Below the pieces are notes generated by a model. That model was not told where the DNA came from, ran no database searches, and saw only the letters and a list, made by a program, of their open reading frames with translations. A DNA stretch of 41,607 bases from DATARH01 sp036278835 (GTDB taxonomy: Bacteria > Pseudomonadota > Alphaproteobacteria > ATCC43930 > CGMCC-115725): NCBI GenBank assembly GCA_036278835.1, contig DASUKH010000292.1:1-41607 (forward strand). The letters run 5' to 3'. Numbering within the stretch: position 1 is the stretch's first letter; each line of letters starts with the position of its first letter. This document shows positions 8,192-16,536 of the stretch, piece by piece. Position numbers and translations under genes: made by a program.

Positions 8192-8950
8192 TCATGCACC
8201 GGGCTGCGCCGGCTCGATCGTGACGATCTCGCCGTTCTTCGTGCATTCCGGGACGGCGAGTTCGACGAAGGCGCCGGCGACACTCTCCGGCAACGGCAGC
8301 GGGGCCGGGTCTTCGCCAGGGAAAATCCGCTCGCGCAGGCGGGTGCGCACCACCCCCGGATCGATCAGGTTGGCGCGCACCCGGGTCAGCCGGCCGATCT
8401 CGCCGGCCCACATCCGCACCATCGTTTCGAGCCCGGCCTTCGCCACCGCGTAGGGGCCGTAATAGGGCAAGGCGTCGCGCGCCAGCCGGCTCGTGACAAA
8501 GATCGCGCGGCCGGCCGGCGCGAGGCGCAACAGCGGGTCCACCACCCGAATGAGTCGCCAGTTGGCGGTCAGGTCGAGATCGAGAATTTGGCCCCACATC
8601 GCCGGATCGATATGGCCGAGCGGTGAGAACACGCCGAATTCGGCCGCGTTGCCGACCAGGATGTCGAGCCGGCCGAAGCGCTGATAAAGCGCGGCGGCGA
8701 GGTCATCGATTTTGCCGAAATCGCGCAGGTCGAGCGGCACCAGGGTAGCCTTGCCGCCAGCGGCGCGGATGCGGTCGTCCACCTCTTCGAGGCCGCCGAC
8801 GGTGCGCGCCACCAGCACCGGATGCGCGCCCTCTCGCGCGAAACGCTCGGCGACCGCGGCGCCGATGCCGCGCGAGGCGCCGGTGACGAGCGCCACCTTG
8901 CCGGCAAGACGGCCGGTGGCGGGTTGGGCTTCTTGCGGTTCAGGCGTCAT
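8192..8950 (-). CDS. SDR family NAD(P)-dependent oxidoreductase
   Basis: A 252-residue classical short-chain dehydrogenase. The cofactor motif TGASRGIG is at the N-terminus after GKVALV, the NAA-type strand is VGNAAEFG and the catalytic pair is in YGPYAVAKAG (Tyr and Lys). Substrate unknown. An SDR downstream of purF is a recurrent arrangement in alphaproteobacteria. Here an exporter sits between them, and the SDR start codon overlaps the exporter stop (ATGA, 4 nt), so the two are translationally coupled. Confidence 0.92.
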   Translation of the reverse strand: MTPEPQEAQPATGRLAGKVALVTGASRGIGAAVAERFAREGAHPVLVARTVGGLEEVDDRIRAAGGKATLVPLDLRDFGKIDDLAAALYQRFGRLDILVGNAAEFGVFSPLGHIDPAMWGQILDLDLTANWRLIRVVDPLLRLAPAGRAIFVTSRLARDALPYYGPYAVAKAGLETMVRMWAGEIGRLTRVRANLIDPGVVRTRLRERIFPGEDPAPLPLPESVAGAFVELAVPECTKNGEIVTIEPAQPGA

Positions 8951-10974
8951 GCTGCTGCATTTCCCGGGCCGAAGCGCCCGGCGATCGCGGGCGCGGCGGG
9001 CGGCTCGGCGAGGAGCGCGCGCGCCAGCCCGTCGAGCATGGCGCGGATTTCGGCATGCTGCTCCGGCGCCCAGCGGGCCAGCAGCTCCGCCAGCCGCGCC
9101 CGTCGCCCCGCGATGATCCTGCGATAGCTGTCCCGCCCGGCCGTTGAAACGATCAGCGTTCCGTCCGGGCAGCGCGCCACCATCGCCTTGGCGGCGAGCC
9201 GGGCGAAAATATCGGCGAAGCGGTCAGGCGCCAACCGCAGCTCCTCGGCAAGCCGCTCCGGCGACAGCGGCGCCGGCGCGCGGCACAGCCGCACCAACAG
9301 CCAAATTTCGTCGGGCAGCAGCGCGATCCCGTTCTCCTCGGCAATGCGGCGATAAACCTCCCAGCGGTTCTCGCGCCGTTCGAGCCGGGTGACGATGCGC
9401 TCCAATTCCTCAAGCGAGGTGGCATCGCGCGGCATCGCGAAGCTCTCGCCGATCGTCTCGGCGCGCACTGGCCCGCGCAGCGGCACCTCTTTCAGAAGCC
9501 ACGAGAGAGCGAAGCCGAATGCCGCCACCGCCGCCGCCGACAGGAAGACGGGTTGGAGGGCGGCGGTGAAGGCGTCGAGATAGGCGGTGCGTACCGGCGG
9601 CGGCAGGGCCTGGATCGCGGCCGGCTCGGTCGCCGACGGGATATGGGCGCCGGGCGGCAGCGACGCAGCCAACTGCGCCGTCAGGCCGGCGGTGAAGATC
9701 GCGCCGAACACCGAGACACCGATCGACCCGCCGATCGAGCGGAACAGGGTCGTTCCCGAGGTGGCGACACCGAGCTGTCGGTAATCGACCGCGTTCTGCA
9801 CCGCCAATACCAGCACCTGCATGACCATGCCGAGGCCCAACCCCAGCACCAGCATATAGCCCGAAGCCGCCCACGTGCTGCTCGCGGTGCCGAGCGTGCC
9901 CAGCAGGGCGAGGCCGGCGGTCATTAACGCGGTACCGGCGATCGGGAACATCCGGTAGCGGCCGATGCGGCTGATGATCTGGCCGCTGGCGATCGAAGTG
10001 ACGAGGACGCCGCCCATCATCGGGGTCAGTTGCAGCCCGGCCGTCGACGGGTCCACCCCCTTCACGACTTGCAGATAGACCGGCATGTAGGTCACCGACC
10101 CGAACATCGCGAGGCCGACGATAAAGCCGACCGCGCAGGACACGACAAAAATCCGGTTGCGAAAGAGCGGCAACGGCAGGATCGGCTCGGCCGCGAAATA
10201 TTCGACGGCGACAAACCCGACAAGCCCGGCGGCGGCGATGACGATCATCGCGATCGTCTCGGGCGAATCCCAGGCGAAGGTGTGACCGCCGAGGCTGGTG
10301 AACAGAATGAGAGCGGTCAAGGTCACCGCCAGCAACGCCGCGCCGGCGAGGTCGATCCGCGGGTGCGCGCGCCGGGCCGGCGCGGCGAAGGAGAAGCCGA
10401 TGACCGCCACCGCGATCAGGCCGAGCGGCAGGTTGACGTAGAAAATCCAGCGCCAGCTCAGCTGGTCGACAAAAAATCCGCCGATCAGCGGCCCCAGCAC
10501 CGTGGCGAGGCCGAACACGGCGCCGAAATATCCCTGATAGCGCCCGCGATCGCGCGGCGAGATGATGTCGCCGATCGCTGCCATCGTCGTCACCATCAGC
10601 CCGCCGCCGCCCAACCCCTGCAACGCGCGGAACAGGATCAGTTGGCCCATCGAGCGGCTGAGACCGCACAGGGCCGAGCCGATCAGGAACAAGACGATCG
10701 CCGATTGCAGCACGATTTTGCGGCCGAACAGGTCGCCGAGCTTGCCGTAGAGCGGCGTCACCACCGTCGTCGCCAGGAGGTAGGCGGTGATAATCCACGA
10801 CAGATGCGCCAGCCCGCCAAGATCGCCGACGATCGTCGGCAACGCCGTCGAGACGATCGTCTGGTCGAGCGAGGCGAGCAGCATGACCAGCATCAGCGCG
10901 CCGAACACCACCCGCACGGATCGTGTCATCACGGGCGGACCGGCGGAAGCGGCCGGAGCGGGTCCGTCTGCCAT
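8947..10974 (-). CDS. DHA2-type MFS drug exporter with C-terminal MarR-like domain
   Basis: A 675-residue protein. Residues 1 to about 500 are a 14-helix DHA2 drug:H+ antiporter. Motif A-like GKLGDLFGRKIVL, the ASLDQTIVSTALPTIVGDLGG segment (motif D1 type) and motif C-like GPLIGGFF are visible. About 175 further residues are soluble and contain a winged-helix, MarR-like pattern: LPDEIWLLVRLCRAPAPLSP, then a second helix-turn-helix segment, a wing (DGTLIVSTAGR) and a final amphipathic helix. Fusing a MarR-like module to an exporter suggests a ligand-sensing or autoregulatory role, but DNA binding is not shown. ATG at 10974 follows GAGGAG. It lies 59 nt after purF. Confidence 0.88.
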   Translation of the reverse strand: MADGPAPAASAGPPVMTRSVRVVFGALMLVMLLASLDQTIVSTALPTIVGDLGGLAHLSWIITAYLLATTVVTPLYGKLGDLFGRKIVLQSAIVLFLIGSALCGLSRSMGQLILFRALQGLGGGGLMVTTMAAIGDIISPRDRGRYQGYFGAVFGLATVLGPLIGGFFVDQLSWRWIFYVNLPLGLIAVAVIGFSFAAPARRAHPRIDLAGAALLAVTLTALILFTSLGGHTFAWDSPETIAMIVIAAAGLVGFVAVEYFAAEPILPLPLFRNRIFVVSCAVGFIVGLAMFGSVTYMPVYLQVVKGVDPSTAGLQLTPMMGGVLVTSIASGQIISRIGRYRMFPIAGTALMTAGLALLGTLGTASSTWAASGYMLVLGLGLGMVMQVLVLAVQNAVDYRQLGVATSGTTLFRSIGGSIGVSVFGAIFTAGLTAQLAASLPPGAHIPSATEPAAIQALPPPVRTAYLDAFTAALQPVFLSAAAVAAFGFALSWLLKEVPLRGPVRAETIGESFAMPRDATSLEELERIVTRLERRENRWEVYRRIAEENGIALLPDEIWLLVRLCRAPAPLSPERLAEELRLAPDRFADIFARLAAKAMVARCPDGTLIVSTAGRDSYRRIIAGRRARLAELLARWAPEQHAEIRAMLDGLARALLAEPPAAPAIAGRFGPGNAAA

Positions 10975-11033
10975 CGGCTCCTCGGAAAGCGGGAATGCCG
11001 GCAGGGTGATAACGCCTGCCGGCGGCGCGGCGG

Positions 11034-12488
11034 TCAGGCCGGTTCGGCGAGCAGCGACAATTGCGCCGAGACCTTGCCGTCGTCGGCGTCGGCCGGGCGG
11101 ATCGGGTAGTCGCCGGTGAAGCAGGCGTCGCAGAAGCGCGGCCGCCGCACATCGCGAGCCTCCTCGCCCATCGCGCGGTAGAGACCGTCGATCGAGATGA
11201 AGGCGAGGCTGTCCACCCCGATAAACCGGGCGATCTCATCGGTATCGAGCTGGGCGGCGAGCAGCTGGTCGCGCGACGGGGTGGCGATCCCGTAAAAGCA
11301 CGGGAACCTCGTTGGCGGGCTGGAGACGCGCATATGTACTTCGCGCGCCCCCGCGTTTCGCACCATCTCGACGATCTTGGTCGAGGTGGTGCCGCGCACG
11401 ATCGAATCGTCAACCAGGATCACCCGCTTGCCGCGGAGATCAGCGCGGTTGGCATTGTGCTTAAGACGCACCCCCAAATGGCGGATCTGGTCGGTCGGCT
11501 CGATGAAGGTGCGCCCGACATAGTGATTGCGGATGATGCCGAGCTCGAACGGCAGCCCCGATTCGGCGGCGTAGCCGAGCGCCGCCGGCACCCCGGAATC
11601 GGGCACCGGCACGACGATGTCGGCGGCGACCGGCGCTTCCCGCGCCAGCTCGCGGCCGATGCGCTTCCTCGCCTCATAGACGCTGCGGCCCTCAAGGACG
11701 CTATCGGGTCGCGCGAAGTAGATGTATTCGAAGACGCAAAGCCGTTTCGGCGCCGGGCCGAACGGCTTTTCGCTGTGCAATCCGGCGGCGTCGATGATGA
11801 CGACCTCGCCCGGCTCGACATCGCGCACGAACTCGGCGTCGATGATGTCGAGGGCGCAGGTCTCCGAGGCGAGAATCCACGCATCGCCCAGCCGCCCCAG
11901 CACCAGCGGGCGCACCCCGAGCGGGTCGCGCACCCCGATCAGCGCCTCCTGCGACAGCGCGACCAAGGAATAGGCGCCCTCGACCTGGTGCAGCGCATCG
12001 CTCAGCCGCTCGACGACGCTGTCCTTGAGGCTGGTCGCGATCAGGTGGACGATGACCTCGGTGTCGCTGGTCGATTGGAAGAGGCTGCCGCGGCGCACCA
12101 GCTGGCGGCGCAGCCGGTAGGAATTGGTCAGGTTGCCGTTGTGGCAGATCGCCAGCCCGCCAAACTCGAAATCGGCGAACAGCGGCTGGATGTTGCGCAA
12201 CGCCACCTCGCCGGTCGTCGCATAGCGCACATGGCCGATCGCGGTGGCGCCGCGCAATTTGGCCATAACCTCCTTCGAGGAGAAATTGTCGCCGACGTGG
12301 CCGGGGCCGCGATGCGCGCTGAACTGCTCGCCGTCATAGGCGACGATGCCGGCCGCCTCCTGGCCGCGGTGCTGCAAGGCATGCAGCCCCAAGGCCGCCA
12401 GCGCCGCCGCGTCGGGATGGCCGAACACCCCGAAGACGCCGCACTCCTCGCGAAAACGGTCGCTGTCCGCGTCGCCGGAAACCTGCAT
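11034..12488 (-). CDS. purF: Amidophosphoribosyltransferase
   Basis: A 484-residue PurF, which makes 5-phosphoribosylamine from PRPP and glutamine at the first step of purine synthesis. The N-terminal nucleophile is Cys16 after a short propeptide (REE/CGVFGVFG), and HALQHRGQEAAGI follows. The PRPP motif VILVDDSIVRGTT is intact. Cysteines in RLCVFEYIYFARPDS, FPCFYGIATP and RFCDACFTGDYP match the four 4Fe-4S ligands of the Bacillus-type enzyme, so this is an Fe-S PurF with a maturation propeptide. A strong ribosome binding site (GAGGGTGG) precedes ATG 12488. Confidence 0.98.
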   Translation of the reverse strand: MQVSGDADSDRFREECGVFGVFGHPDAAALAALGLHALQHRGQEAAGIVAYDGEQFSAHRGPGHVGDNFSSKEVMAKLRGATAIGHVRYATTGEVALRNIQPLFADFEFGGLAICHNGNLTNSYRLRRQLVRRGSLFQSTSDTEVIVHLIATSLKDSVVERLSDALHQVEGAYSLVALSQEALIGVRDPLGVRPLVLGRLGDAWILASETCALDIIDAEFVRDVEPGEVVIIDAAGLHSEKPFGPAPKRLCVFEYIYFARPDSVLEGRSVYEARKRIGRELAREAPVAADIVVPVPDSGVPAALGYAAESGLPFELGIIRNHYVGRTFIEPTDQIRHLGVRLKHNANRADLRGKRVILVDDSIVRGTTSTKIVEMVRNAGAREVHMRVSSPPTRFPCFYGIATPSRDQLLAAQLDTDEIARFIGVDSLAFISIDGLYRAMGEEARDVRRPRFCDACFTGDYPIRPADADDGKVSAQLSLLAEPA

Positions 12489-12556
12489 CCGCCACCCTCG
12501 CTCCGGCTGCCTTCGGAGAGGGTTTTAGGCCAGCGTTGGATCGACTTCCATGGCCG

Positions 12557-12613
12557 TCATGGCCGGGCCTGTCCCGGCCATCCACGTGGATGGCCGGGAC
12601 AGGCCGGGCATGA
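12557..12613. repeat. Long near-perfect palindrome between cvpA and purF
   Basis: Two arms of about 28 bp, running outward from the centre TCCAC/GTGGA at 12585/12586, are almost perfectly inverted; one base is shifted near the outer ends TCATG...CATGA. The RNA would form a very stable hairpin in the 223-nt cvpA-purF gap, upstream of purF on the transcribed strand. Part of one arm (CCGGCCATCCACGT) also occurs at 34911-34924, so this is probably a repeat-family member rather than a purF-specific attenuator. No purine riboswitch was recognised. Confidence 0.75.
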
Positions 12614-12711
12614 CGATCAAGAGCGGTGCAACCTGACCATAAAGCCCTCAAGCCTGTGCCGAATATATGAATTTGGCCGATCGCTTGCGAGGGGCGTCCC
12701 GAGATGGCTTG

Positions 12712-13398
12712 CTACCGCTGCGTACCGATCACCCGGTCGATGCGGTTGAGGGCGCGGCGGTCGCCGGCAGGGTAGCTGGGCGCCGCGCCGGCGGCCGGCT
12801 TGGCGCCGTCCGGCGGCGCCGGATCGGCCAGGGCCCGGATCGCCTCCTTCGTCTGCTCCACCGCGCTCTTCTTTCGATCGGGGCGGAGCAGCTGATCGTA
12901 GGCATCGGCGCTCTTCGCCCGCCATGCGGTCGGCACGAACCCGTTCAGCACGTTGGCGCCTTCGTTGAGGTAGGGGGTGCTGCGGGCGTCGCGGATCCAG
13001 GCCGGCCACTCGCTCTGCTGCGGCACGCTGAGGGTCAGCAGCAGAAAGGCGAGGCAGACGAGAAACGCGCCGCGCGCCAGGCCGAAGATGAAACCGAGAG
13101 TGCGGTCGATCGGGACCAGCGCCGTGAACCGGATGCGGCGGGCAAACAGGCTGGTGATGATCGTCAGCACCACGAGGCTGCCGACGAACAGCCCGCACAG
13201 GGTGATGATCTGCGCCAAGAGGCGCTCGTGCACCCGCGCCTCGATCATCGCATAGGCCGGATTATAGAAGACAAACGTGATGTAGGCGGCGCCGGCCCAG
13301 GCGACGATCGACAGCGCCTCGCGGGCAAAGCCGCGGGCGAACGCGAAGATCGCCGACAGCACGACGATGCCGAAAACCGCCAGATCGAGCCAGTTCAT
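12712..13398 (-). CDS. cvpA: CvpA family inner-membrane protein
   Basis: A 228-residue CvpA. Membrane helices are at about residues 3-22, 28-45, 65-85 and 103-122, starting MNWLDLAVFGIVVLSAIFAF, and the Pro/Ala-rich C-terminal tail is cytoplasmic. CvpA proteins are needed for colicin V production in E. coli and for envelope homeostasis in other bacteria, and commonly precede purF. The reading frame stays open well upstream, but ATG 13398 gives the family N-terminus and overlaps the radA stop by 4 nt (ATGA), so coupling to radA is likely. Confidence 0.93.
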   Translation of the reverse strand: MNWLDLAVFGIVVLSAIFAFARGFAREALSIVAWAGAAYITFVFYNPAYAMIEARVHERLLAQIITLCGLFVGSLVVLTIITSLFARRIRFTALVPIDRTLGFIFGLARGAFLVCLAFLLLTLSVPQQSEWPAWIRDARSTPYLNEGANVLNGFVPTAWRAKSADAYDQLLRPDRKKSAVEQTKEAIRALADPAPPDGAKPAAGAAPSYPAGDRRALNRIDRVIGTQR

Positions 13399-14870
13399 TG
13401 CGCCACCATGATCCCCCGCGGCGCCGGCCGGCGCCGCCCGCGGCCGGGCGGCACCAGCCGCGCGACCAGATCGCTCAAATGCGCGATCGGCACCGTCGCC
13501 AGCCCCTCGCCGTCGCGCTCGCGCCGCGCGGCATCGCGTCGGCCGGAACGCGGCGGCGCCCAGGAGGCGGCGAAGCCGAGTTTCGCCGCCTCCTTGAGGC
13601 GGGCCTCGGCATGCGCCACCGGGCGCACCCGGCCGGACAGGCCGATTTCGCCGAACACCACGGTATCGGCCGGAACCGGGCATTCGGTCAACGCCGAGAC
13701 GAGCGCCGCCGCGACCGCCAGATCGGCCGCCGGCTCGACGATCCTGAGGCCACCGGCGATGTTGAGGTAGATGTCGTTGGCACCGACCGATAACCCGCAA
13801 CGCGCGTCGAGCACGGCGGCGATCATCGCGAGCCGGGTCGCGTCCCAGCCGACGACGGCGCGTCGCGGCGTGCCGAGCGGCGACGGCGCGACCAGCGCCT
13901 GCACCTCGACAAGGAGCGGCCGCGTGCCCTCGATGCCGGCGAACACCGCGGTTCCGGTTACCGGCGCCGCCTCGTCGCCGGCCGTCCGCTCGGCGAGGAA
14001 CAGGGAGGACGGGTTCGGCACCTCTACGAGGCCACGGTCGCTCATCTCGAAGACGCCGATCTCGTCGGTGGCGCCATAGCGGTTCTTGACGGCGCGCAGG
14101 ATGCGGAACTGGTGGCCACGCTCGCCTTCGAAATAGAGCACGGTATCGACCATGTGCTCGAGGACGCGCGGGCCGGCGATCAGCCCTTCCTTGGTGACAT
14201 GGCCGACCAGCACGACAATAAGGCCGGTGCGCTTGGCGAGGCCGATCAATTCCTGCGCCGCCCCGCGCACCTGGCTGACCGTGCCGGGGGCGCTGTCGAG
14301 CGTGTCGAGATACATCGTCTGGATCGAATCGATGACCGCTACCCCCGGCCCGCCGCCGCCCTCGTCGAGCGCGGCGATGATGTCGCGCACGCTGCCGGCG
14401 GCGGCGAGCCGCACCGGCCGCTCGGCCACCCCGAGGCGCTCGGCGCGCAGCCGCACCTGATCGATCGCCTCCTCGCCGGTGACGAACGACGCGGCGATCC
14501 CGCCGCCGGCCAGCGCCGCCGCCGCCTGCAGCAAGAGGGTCGATTTGCCGATGCCGGGGTCGCCGCCGACCAGGATCGTCGAGCCGGGGACGAGACCGCC
14601 GCCGCACACCCGGTCGAGTTCGGCGATGCCGGTCTTAAGGCGCGGCGGGCCGGCGGCATCGCCGCGCAGCCCGACAAAGTCGAGCGCCGCGCCGCCGCGC
14701 CGCCGCGCCCGCACCCCCGGCCCCGAGGCGGCGAGACTCTTCGGCGGCGCCGGGCGCGGCAATTCCTCGACAAGGCTGTTCCATGCCCCGCACGCTTCGC
14801 AGCGGCCCACCCATTTCGGCGCCACCGCGCCGCATTCCTGGCAGGCGTAGCGCGATTGCGGTTTCGGCAT
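13395..14870 (-). CDS. radA: DNA repair protein RadA
   Basis: A 491-residue RadA, a RecA-like helicase that promotes branch migration during recombinational repair. Order of domains: a four-Cys zinc finger (Cys10, Cys13, Cys24, Cys27 in CQECG...CEACG), an ATPase core with Walker A GDPGIGKST at 103-111 and Walker B-like GVAVIDSIQT, the RadA-specific KNRYG motif (AVKNRYGAT), and a C-terminal Lon-protease-like domain (VVGWDATRLAMIAAVLDARCG onward). ATG 14870 follows GGGGAGGG. The first gene after the repeat hairpin that ends the mla genes. Confidence 0.97.
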   Translation of the reverse strand: MPKPQSRYACQECGAVAPKWVGRCEACGAWNSLVEELPRPAPPKSLAASGPGVRARRRGGAALDFVGLRGDAAGPPRLKTGIAELDRVCGGGLVPGSTILVGGDPGIGKSTLLLQAAAALAGGGIAASFVTGEEAIDQVRLRAERLGVAERPVRLAAAGSVRDIIAALDEGGGGPGVAVIDSIQTMYLDTLDSAPGTVSQVRGAAQELIGLAKRTGLIVVLVGHVTKEGLIAGPRVLEHMVDTVLYFEGERGHQFRILRAVKNRYGATDEIGVFEMSDRGLVEVPNPSSLFLAERTAGDEAAPVTGTAVFAGIEGTRPLLVEVQALVAPSPLGTPRRAVVGWDATRLAMIAAVLDARCGLSVGANDIYLNIAGGLRIVEPAADLAVAAALVSALTECPVPADTVVFGEIGLSGRVRPVAHAEARLKEAAKLGFAASWAPPRSGRRDAARRERDGEGLATVPIAHLSDLVARLVPPGRGRRRPAPRGIMVAQ

Positions 14871-14885
14871 CGCCCTCCCCTACTC

Positions 14886-14915
14886 CCGCATTCCCGGCGA
14901 AAGCCGGGAATGCGG
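14886..14915. repeat. Perfect 13-bp hairpin, repeat-family core
   Basis: Inverted arms CCGCATTCCCGGC and GCCGGGAATGCGG flank a GAAA loop in the 77-nt mlaF-radA gap. It could terminate or attenuate minus-strand transcription, but no U-run follows, so it is not a canonical intrinsic terminator. The same core in the other orientation is at 961-987. Confidence 0.7.
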
Positions 14916-14947
14916 TTGAGAGGATTGCGCAGCTGACGGAACGAAGC

Positions 14948-15730
14948 TCATCCCGCCCGCACCTCCATCTGGATCGGGCCCTCGGCGCGGCCGTGGACGA
15001 ACTGGTCGACGAACGGGTTACCGGAATCCTCGATCCGGGCGGCGGGACCCTGCCAGACGATGCGGCCGCGGTGCAGCATGGCGATGCGGTCGCCGATCTT
15101 GCGGGCGCTCGTCATGTCGTGGGTGATCGACACCGCCGTCGCGCCGAGGCCGCGCACGCACTCGACGATCAGGTGGTTGATGACGTCGGCCATGATCGGA
15201 TCGAGGCCGGTGGTCGGCTCGTCGAAAAACAGCATTTCGGGTTCGGCGGCGATGGCCCGCGCCAGCGCCACCCGCTTCTGCATGCCGCCCGACAACTCGG
15301 CCGGGCTCAGCCCCGCCACTTCCGGGCCGAGCCCGACCGAGGCGAGCTTGTCGATCGCGATCTCGCGGGCAAGCTGCCGCGCCATGCCGCGCCCCTCGAT
15401 CAGCCCGAAGGCGACATTCTCCCACACCGTCAGCGAATCGAACAGGGCGCCCCCCTGGAACAGCATGCCGACACGGCGCATCAACTCGGCGCGCCAGGCG
15501 GCGCCGAGCCCGACCGTCTCCTCTCCGTCGATCCGTACCGAGCCGGCATCCGGGCGCAGGATGCCAAGGATGCACTTGATCAGCACCGATTTACCGGTGC
15601 CCGAGCCGCCGATGATGACGAGGCTCTCGCCGGGCATGACCGAGATGTCGATCCCGGCAAGGACGCGCTTTGCGCCGAACGATTTGACGAGGCCGGCGGC
15701 GGCGATTTTTGGGGTCGCGGCTTCGCTCAT
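14948..15730 (-). CDS. mlaF: ABC transporter ATP-binding protein, MlaF-like
   Basis: A 260-residue ATPase of the Mla/TtgA2 phospholipid transport type. Walker A is GGSGTGKS, the signature LSGGMQKRVALARAI and Walker B MLFFDEPTTGLDP. It powers lipid movement between inner and outer membrane together with the MlaE permease encoded immediately upstream. ATG 15730 overlaps the mlaE stop by 4 nt (ATGA); the frame open further upstream is ignored for that reason. No mlaD (MCE-domain) gene is in the window. The symbol is by homology class, not proven orthology. Confidence 0.93.
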   Translation of the reverse strand: MSEAATPKIAAAGLVKSFGAKRVLAGIDISVMPGESLVIIGGSGTGKSVLIKCILGILRPDAGSVRIDGEETVGLGAAWRAELMRRVGMLFQGGALFDSLTVWENVAFGLIEGRGMARQLAREIAIDKLASVGLGPEVAGLSPAELSGGMQKRVALARAIAAEPEMLFFDEPTTGLDPIMADVINHLIVECVRGLGATAVSITHDMTSARKIGDRIAMLHRGRIVWQGPAARIEDSGNPFVDQFVHGRAEGPIQMEVRAG

Positions 15731-16536
15731 GACGCGAAGAACGCCTGGGTCATGAAATAATCGGTCAGCAGGATCAGAATCGAGGCCGAGACCACGGCAT
15801 AGGTCGTCGCCTGCCCGACCCCCTGGGCGCCGCCACGCGACTGATAGCCCATATAGCAGCCCATCAGCGCGACGATGAAGCCGAACACCGCCGCCTTGAT
15901 GAGGCCGGAGACGACGTCCATCGTCGCGAGATAGCGCTCGGTCTGGGTCAAGTAGGCGACCGGATCGAAATTCAGCTTGTAGGTGGCGACGATAAACCCG
16001 CCGAACACGCCGATGATGTCGGCCACGAGGACGAGACACGGCAGGGTCAGGATGCCCGCGATCAGCCGCGGCAGTACCAGATAGCGCAGCGGGTTGGTCG
16101 ACAACGTCGTCAGCGCGTCGATCTGCTCGGTGACCCGCATGGTGCCGATCTCGGCCGCCATCGCGGCACCGACCCGGCCCGCCACCATCAGCCCGGCGAT
16201 GACCGGCCCCAACTCGCGGGTCACCGACAGCACAACGACCGTGGCGACCGCGCCCTCCGCGTTGAAACGCGCAAAACCGGTATGCGACTGCAACGCCAGC
16301 ACCATGCCGGTGAACAGCGCGGTCAGTCCCACGACCGGCAGCGAGAAATAGCCGATCTGCACAAACTGGCGCAGGATCAGCCCCGGGTAATAAGGCGGGG
16401 TGAGCCCCGAGAGGAAGGCGCGCGCGGCGAACAGGAAGAGGCCGCCGACCGCCGCGAGAAACGCGAGAAAGCTGCGCCCGACCGAGGCGATAAAGGCGTG
16501 GAGGGCGGCGCCGGGGGCCGCGGCAATATCCCTCAT
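15727..16536 (-). CDS. mlaE: MlaE family ABC transporter permease
   Basis: A 269-residue MlaE permease with about five or six membrane segments and the family motifs VTRELGPVIAGLMVAGRVGA, AAEIGTMRVTEQIDAL and GVGQATTYAVVSASI. It forms the membrane core of a lipid-transport ABC system with MlaF. ATG 16536 is chosen over the longer open frame because it gives a normal N-terminus and overlaps the alr stop by 4 nt (ATGA). The alr-mlaE-mlaF-radA-cvpA-purF order makes one long minus-strand operon. Confidence 0.95.
   Translation of the reverse strand: MRDIAAAPGAALHAFIASVGRSFLAFLAAVGGLFLFAARAFLSGLTPPYYPGLILRQFVQIGYFSLPVVGLTALFTGMVLALQSHTGFARFNAEGAVATVVVLSVTRELGPVIAGLMVAGRVGAAMAAEIGTMRVTEQIDALTTLSTNPLRYLVLPRLIAGILTLPCLVLVADIIGVFGGFIVATYKLNFDPVAYLTQTERYLATMDVVSGLIKAAVFGFIVALMGCYMGYQSRGGAQGVGQATTYAVVSASILILLTDYFMTQAFFAS

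Noticed and set aside
11061..12749. Very long plus-strand open frame antisense to purF
   Set aside because: High GC makes stops rare on the opposite strand; purF, with all its motifs, explains the region and the antisense translation shows Arg/Gly/Asp bias without any family.
14886..14915. Canonical Rho-independent terminator after mlaF
   Set aside because: The stem is perfect but no U-run follows on the minus strand, so it is listed as a repeat.
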